DNA of 18,063 nt from an uncultured Clostridia bacterium. GTDB taxonomy: Bacteria; Bacillota; Clostridia; Christensenellales; CAG-917. Positions 13,962 through 18,063 of the stretch are shown piece by piece (positions within the stretch are counted from its first letter, which is position 1; every line of letters begins with the position of its first letter). A model generated the notes under the pieces. It was given only the letters and a program-made list of their open reading frames with translations, did not search any database and was not told the origin of the DNA. The stretch spans positions 1 through 18,063 of the forward strand of contig CAKQUV010000013.1 in assembly GCA_934277615.1 (NCBI GenBank), written 5' to 3'. Both the position numbers and the translations under genes were made by a program.

Positions 13962-16900
13962 TCAACCTCCGATTTCCTTGATGATGTCGGATATAATTCT
14001 CGTTGCGCCGGTTGACGATTTACTTGTTCTCATCACCGCAACGTCATTGTTCGCGTCGCCCTCGAATTGCGCAAGCAGCGGCAAATCACGGGAAAACAGC
14101 ACTGCTTTTATATGATTCTTCTTTATAAGGTCGTTCACGTATTCGTTTGCGCTCACAGGGTTTTTTGCCATAATCGCGTTGTATTCGGTCATACCGACAA
14201 TCATAATATTCAAATCGTTCGGCTCGTACTGCGCCTTGTTGAAAAGCGTGATGTCGCGCGCAACTACGATATTGTCAAAGTCGCGATCGAGGTCGTTTTC
14301 TCTTATTACTTCTATACCGCGTTTTTCAAAATCGGCAAAAGTAATTCGTCTTGTCATTCTGCCTCTGACCTTGTCTTTGCTCAAATGACGGCAATAAGTT
14401 TCGTTAAATTTCTTCAACGACATCGGTTCGGGAGCATAGATTTTTAAGTCCTCGTTGGTTGACAAGAAAATATAATTCTCTATCTCTTCCACGCCCTCTA
14501 TGTCCTCGAATTCGAGTTTTTTGAGCGAATACGTATCGGCAAACGCATAATTTTCTATGTATTTCACACTAGACGGAACGACTACTCGAGGCGTAAACAT
14601 ACAACACGAAATCGAATCGCTGCCTATAGTCGTAACGTCATCGGGTATAATCACGTCGTTTTTCACTCCGCTAGGAACTCTGAAAAGCGTCTTGCCATTC
14701 TTGGCGTCGCAATACATATAACCGTTTTCGTCCGAATAGAAAACGTCGTTTCCTTCTTCAACGGATAAGAACGTGAGGTTGTCGCAAAAGTCTGAAAAGT
14801 TGGTATCAGACTGCTTTACGCTCTTCGGAATAACGTATTTCTCAACGTTTTTCAAATATGACAAGGAATTGGTTTCCAAAACCTCGATGCAATCGGGGAT
14901 TTTCACTTCGCCCTCCAACGCGTTTGTTGCGAAATACAAATGCTTGTTGTCCTTTGACACGAGCATTGCGCCGTTGTACAAGGTGGAAAAGGATGGATTC
15001 TGCGCAGATACGACAATCTTTTTTAAGCCGTAACAGCGGCTTGCAAGAGGATGATTGTATTTGAGATAATTGTCGCCGAGCTTTATTTGTTTCAATTTCG
15101 GACAATTTATTATTGCCCACGGTTTTATAGTAAGCTCGCTTGCTTTGACGGCGTTTCTTGTGCGAGGATCAAAGTCTAGTTCTTCAAGCTCGACGTTGTT
15201 TGCGAACACCGCTCTGCCCACCTCTTTTACGCACGGCGGAACGCTGATTTTTTTCACGTTCTCCGCGCCGAAGAAAAATTTGTCGGGCAGTTTTTCAAAC
15301 CGTGCTTTGCTCAAAAACTCCGTCTTAATAGGGCCGGAGCCGTAATATTGCAGTATTTTATACAATATCAAAGCCGTGGACTCGTATTCCTTGTCGCCAA
15401 GCATATCGTCCAAATCGACAATAGACAACAAATCGAACTCTTTGAGATATTTGAACACGTGATAATCGTTTTCAAGCGGTTTCAATATGTTTTGGATATA
15501 TTCCTTGTCCGAGCGCCGTTGCGATATTTTTTCATACACGTACGACGCTGAGAAATAGCTTCTTACGTCGTCGTTCAAGAAGTAGTATTTGCCCGTGATT
15601 TTGTTCAGCATCGGATAGAAATCTCTAAATCTCAGCGAATTGTCGTCAACGGGAATCTCTTTGTCTATTCCGCGCAAAGTGTATGAGGTCTTTTTGAGGT
15701 TGTCGATTTCGTTCCAAACCAATTTCAGTATAACGTCCTCTATGTTTACGACATTGTCCTTAAACATCAACGCTATCTTTTTGGGAATGGAATATACGCT
15801 GTCGCTTTCAAACAATTTCTTATAAACGGTGATTTTGGAATCAAATTCCTCTTTTACGTCATATATGGAAAAATTGCGTCCGTCGCCTATGGAGTCGAGC
15901 AACAGATTGATTTTTGTGAAATTGTCAAATATCTCAAAGAATTTGTCGTTATCGTCAAGTTCGGCAAATTGCGAGAGTATGCTGTCGGGATTTATGCCCT
16001 TTTCTTCGAGCTTATAAGCCACGTATGCGACAATATGCTTTTTCTTCAGCGGAAGAACGGAATATTTTTCATAATCGGAAAAGCTGTCGAAATCCGCCGT
16101 CAAAGATAGTTTCCCGTCGGCGTTCACGTTCGTTGAAGGCAAAACTATTCTGAATACGCCCTTCAAATCGTTCAGTTCGCTAATCACTCTTTGTCTGTCG
16201 GATTGCGACAACGCGTCGAGATTGTCAATCAAAAGCGTGATTTTGTTTTTGAACGCGCTGTAATTGAACAAGTCTAAAAAACTGAGTCTGTATGCGTAAG
16301 AACTGCGACCGCCGATATAATTCTTTATCGCATCTTTTCCCTTGTATGCCAAATTGCCCAAATCGATATATAGACTTGCGCCGTCTTGTTTAAACCACGT
16401 TTTGAGCAAACTGGTAATTCCGCACCCGTATCTTACGTGCAAAAACACGTCTTTATCGTTTGAATCTATAAGCGACTGACAGCCCACAAGCTCGTTTGAG
16501 TCGTCTTTAACGATGTCGGGTATGCATTCGGCGCAAACATTTTCGTCTTTGTTTTGCAAAGCAAACAGCAATCTCGCAACGTGGACGACGGACGGCGTAA
16601 CGTCGTACGCCAATTCCCTTATGTAGCTGAATTGCGCTTCTTGCGTTTCAAAAAACTTGCTTGCCTGACATGCGTCGTACAATTTTTCGATAAGAGAATC
16701 TATGCTGTCGCAAGTTTCGTATGCGTTTTCGATGAGGGAATTGAGATACTCGTATACTCTTTCGTCGATATAATTTCTGCTTGAGTCGTTCACTGCACCG
16801 TCGTTTGCGGCGTTAAAACGAGAAAATCTGTGATTTGCATATTTAAACGGCTTTGCAAATTCAAGCGTATCGGACAATGTCGGCGAATACTGCACGTTGG

Positions 16901-17612
16901 CAAATTTGAAAAGCGCGTAAAGCACGTTTTTTGCAAAAGTCAAATTTGCGCTTTTTTCGATATCGTCCGTGTAATCGTCCTCGCCGACCAGGCAAAAATC
17001 CCACTCGACAGTGTTTGTCCTAAATGCGGAAAAAGAAGAAAAATTCGCTTTTTCCGAAATATACACGCCTTTCTTTTCATTATCCGAAACTTCCGACAAA
17101 AAATTTATAAACGGCTCGAGCATCGCATAATGAACGGGGTTGTTCATTTTTGACAGCACATTCAGAAAGCCCGTGCCGTCGCCGACGTGTTTGATATCTC
17201 TATCAACCATGGAACAGCGCGCGATATCTGCGTTTGCAAACAATTTGCGGCACAATCCGTCGATATCGTTGTCCGAAAAAACGATTTGCTGATAGTTTGT
17301 TATGTCCGTGTCCCAAAAAGAGTTTCTAGAGCCGTCCAAATCCACGATAATAATTGTCGTGTTCGCATTTCTTTCCTTTGCATAATTAAACTCTTTTTTG
17401 CAATACTCACTTTCGCTGTAATTCTTTGAGTTAAAAAGCAAAAACACGTCGCAAGAATATATAGACGTTGCAATATTTATCTGCCACTTGTCGCCTGCTT
17501 CGATTGATTTTTCGTCAAACCAAGTCAAAATACGCCTGCTTTGAAGATAATCGTTCACCGCTCGCACGACGTCTACGTCTTTATGGCTGTAACTGATAAA
17601 AACTCTGCTCAT
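13962..17612 (-). CDS. NLR-like protein: TIR, NACHT/STAND-like, BspA-type LRR and HPr-kinase-N-like domains
   Basis: 1216 residues. TIR domain 3-130: strand RVFISYSHKD, loop FDEKSIEAGDKW (32-43), and E74 in the YCKKEF context expected for the NADase glutamate. Residues 140-385 are mostly helical and unrecognised. A NACHT/STAND-like module covers about 385-695: the P-loop position (393-403) reads VRYGCGITSLL with the lysine replaced by I399, while Walker B ITLLIDNLDAL (458-468) and the NACHT tail motif YFLNDDVRSYFSASY (677-691) are kept. BspA-type LRRs span about 785-1060 (repeated IP..V..I...AF..). Residues about 1086-1214 resemble the HPr kinase N-terminal domain (IKAVLFSRDLP, then VAVMRTSKSST), without a kinase domain. 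Start 17612 is chosen over an upstream TTG because GAGGA lies four bases before it. Sampled stretches are A/T-richer than neighbouring genes. Likely an immune-type NAD-consuming receptor; function is inferred. Confidence 0.85.
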   Translation of the reverse strand: MSRVFISYSHKDVDVVRAVNDYLQSRRILTWFDEKSIEAGDKWQINIATSIYSCDVFLLFNSKNYSESEYCKKEFNYAKERNANTTIIIVDLDGSRNSFWDTDITNYQQIVFSDNDIDGLCRKLFANADIARCSMVDRDIKHVGDGTGFLNVLSKMNNPVHYAMLEPFINFLSEVSDNEKKGVYISEKANFSSFSAFRTNTVEWDFCLVGEDDYTDDIEKSANLTFAKNVLYALFKFANVQYSPTLSDTLEFAKPFKYANHRFSRFNAANDGAVNDSSRNYIDERVYEYLNSLIENAYETCDSIDSLIEKLYDACQASKFFETQEAQFSYIRELAYDVTPSVVHVARLLFALQNKDENVCAECIPDIVKDDSNELVGCQSLIDSNDKDVFLHVRYGCGITSLLKTWFKQDGASLYIDLGNLAYKGKDAIKNYIGGRSSYAYRLSFLDLFNYSAFKNKITLLIDNLDALSQSDRQRVISELNDLKGVFRIVLPSTNVNADGKLSLTADFDSFSDYEKYSVLPLKKKHIVAYVAYKLEEKGINPDSILSQFAELDDNDKFFEIFDNFTKINLLLDSIGDGRNFSIYDVKEEFDSKITVYKKLFESDSVYSIPKKIALMFKDNVVNIEDVILKLVWNEIDNLKKTSYTLRGIDKEIPVDDNSLRFRDFYPMLNKITGKYYFLNDDVRSYFSASYVYEKISQRRSDKEYIQNILKPLENDYHVFKYLKEFDLLSIVDLDDMLGDKEYESTALILYKILQYYGSGPIKTEFLSKARFEKLPDKFFFGAENVKKISVPPCVKEVGRAVFANNVELEELDFDPRTRNAVKASELTIKPWAIINCPKLKQIKLGDNYLKYNHPLASRCYGLKKIVVSAQNPSFSTLYNGAMLVSKDNKHLYFATNALEGEVKIPDCIEVLETNSLSYLKNVEKYVIPKSVKQSDTNFSDFCDNLTFLSVEEGNDVFYSDENGYMYCDAKNGKTLFRVPSGVKNDVIIPDDVTTIGSDSISCCMFTPRVVVPSSVKYIENYAFADTYSLKKLEFEDIEGVEEIENYIFLSTNEDLKIYAPEPMSLKKFNETYCRHLSKDKVRGRMTRRITFADFEKRGIEVIRENDLDRDFDNIVVARDITLFNKAQYEPNDLNIMIVGMTEYNAIMAKNPVSANEYVNDLIKKNHIKAVLFSRDLPLLAQFEGDANNDVAVMRTSKSSTGATRIISDIIKEIGG

Positions 17613-17658
17613 AAATTCCTCTTTCGCAACGGCAAACAACGCTTGCCACTATATATAA

Positions 17659-17687
17659 ATAGTAACATATTGAACTATGTAAGTCAA
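17659..17687 (-). promoter_or_regulatory. Strong promoter of the TIR/GNAT operon with dyad in the spacer
   Basis: On the minus strand TTGACT (17682-17687) and TACTAT (17659-17664) are 17 bases apart, about 47 bases upstream of the start codon at 17612. The spacer is almost filled by the dyad ACATA...TATGT (17665-17669 and 17676-17680), a possible operator. A second A/T-rich TATATATA (17649-17656) lies just downstream. The rest of the gap to the tRNA promoter (17688-17801) shows nothing further that I can support. Confidence 0.75.
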
Positions 17688-17801
17688 TAAACAAACTATT
17701 GCAATGAGCGGACAACGCAGAATATAAAAGACAACAAAACGCAAAATTCGCAACGCACACTACAATCTAAAGCAAAATCAAATGAAAATTGCAAAAATCA
17801 G

Positions 17802-17830
17802 TTGCATAGCCAAGTAGTTTATGCTATATT
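17802..17830 (+). promoter_or_regulatory. Promoter of the tRNA-Leu gene
   Basis: TTGCAT (17802-17807) and TATATT (17825-17830) are separated by 17 bases and end nine bases before the first base of the tRNA, the expected placement for a tRNA with a very short leader. Confidence 0.8.
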
Positions 17831-17839
17831 AATTCTTGC

Positions 17840-17927
17840 GCCGGCGTGGTGAAACTGGCAGACGCGCTGGACTCAAAATCCTGTGGACTAATCATCCGTG
17901 TCGGTTCGAGTCCGACCGCCGGCACCA
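17840..17927 (+). tRNA. tRNA-Leu (anticodon CAA)
   Basis: An 88-base class II tRNA. Acceptor arms GCCGGCG (17840-17846) and CGCCGGC (17917-17923) pair perfectly, followed by discriminator A and an encoded CCA (17925-17927). The T arm is GTCGG-TTCGAGT-CCGAC (17900-17916). The anticodon loop CTCAAAA (17872-17878) gives anticodon CAA at 17874-17876, reading UUG. The long variable arm fits leucine. The anticodon stem (CTGGA/TCCTG) has one U.U mismatch, slightly unusual but compatible with function. Confidence 0.95.
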
Positions 17928-17930
17928 ACG

Positions 17931-17967
17931 AAAAAACAACCTTACGAAAACCGTGAGGTTGTTTTTT
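17931..17967 (+). terminator. Terminator of tRNA-Leu
   Basis: A 16-bp stem (17931-17946 with 17952-17967) around a five-base loop; the only imperfect pair is a T.G wobble that is allowed on the plus strand. It ends in six T (17962-17967), four bases after the CCA end. Confidence 0.9.
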
Positions 17968-18024
17968 CATATATCCGCCCAAATCGGGTGCTTGCACACG
18001 AGGTAAGGCGGATATATGAAAAAA
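17962..18024. repeat. 18-bp perfect inverted repeat downstream of tRNA-Leu
   Basis: TTTTTTCATATATCCGCC (17962-17979) is matched by its exact complement at 18007-18024, with 27 bases between. The left arm shares its six T with the tRNA terminator, so the two hairpins cannot form fully at once. In addition the terminator's left arm (17931-17946) is nearly complementary to 18041-18056. The structure continues to the window edge; it may be a terminator for a gene beyond the window on the minus strand or a palindromic mobile repeat. Confidence 0.75.
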
Positions 18025-18063
18025 TAAGGCGCATTGCGCTCGTAAGGTTGCTTTTGAGTGCCC

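Noticed and set aside
13962..14357. A separate hprK gene joined by frameshift to the TIR/LRR protein
   Set aside because: The frame is continuous, there is no internal start with a ribosome binding site in view, and no kinase domain follows before the GNAT gene.
17840..18063. Integration (att) site of an element inserted in tRNA-Leu
   Set aside because: I saw no second copy of the tRNA 3' end and no integrase in the window; the TIR/GNAT pair lies on the 5' side of the tRNA, not the usual side.

Overview
The window looks like a chromosomal segment of a moderate-GC, probably anaerobic Bacillota bacterium of the class Clostridia, perhaps an uncultured gut lineage. This is inference. It rests on the GGGtGRT protein, the three-gene GlpA-like/GlpB-like/DUF1667 cluster, a stand-alone LUD-domain protein, strong AGGAGG-type ribosome binding sites, textbook TTGACN-N17-TATAAT promoters and a tRNA with encoded CCA.

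Layout. Positions 4-1008 (+) encode a GGGtGRT-family protein, followed by a symmetrical terminator that works in both directions. Positions 1054-1508 hold no credible gene but contain about ten closely packed inverted repeats. Two wobble pairs favour transcription on the minus strand, so this is a candidate structured RNA or long 3' UTR downstream of the LUD gene. Positions 1509-9018 form a run of minus-strand housekeeping and metabolic genes. In transcription order these are inorganic pyrophosphatase, a GlpA-like FAD dehydrogenase with a [2Fe-2S] domain, a GlpB-like FAD/NAD oxidoreductase, a DUF1667 cysteine protein (the last three translationally coupled), a ComEC channel protein without its nuclease-like domain, a membrane-anchored Pro/Glu-rich protein with two DUF1508-like repeats, and a LUD protein. 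Between ppa and the glpA-like gene lies an array of small hairpins whose stems differ but whose spacers are conserved.

Positions 9231-12754 (+) encode a heterodimeric ABC exporter. The first subunit has the degenerate Walker B/switch residues and the second has the degenerate signature motif, as in TM287/288, BmrCD and EfrAB. A two-way terminator separates it from a convergent minus-strand pair.

That pair (17612 to 12845) is the most unusual part of the window. A 1216-residue protein reads, from the N terminus, TIR domain, helical region, NACHT/STAND-like domain with a destroyed Walker A, BspA-type leucine-rich repeats, and a C-terminal domain that I recognise as resembling the N-terminal domain of HPr kinase/phosphorylase. 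It is followed after one base by an Eis-like GNAT acetyltransferase whose ribosome binding site lies in the last codons of the TIR gene. The architecture resembles animal and plant NLR immune receptors (TIR-NB-LRR), so a bacterial immune or regulated NAD-depletion role is a reasonable hypothesis, not shown by sequence alone. The gene is visibly more A/T-rich in sampled stretches than its neighbours and has its own strong promoter. The window ends with tRNA-Leu(CAA), its promoter and terminator, and a further 18-bp perfect inverted repeat.
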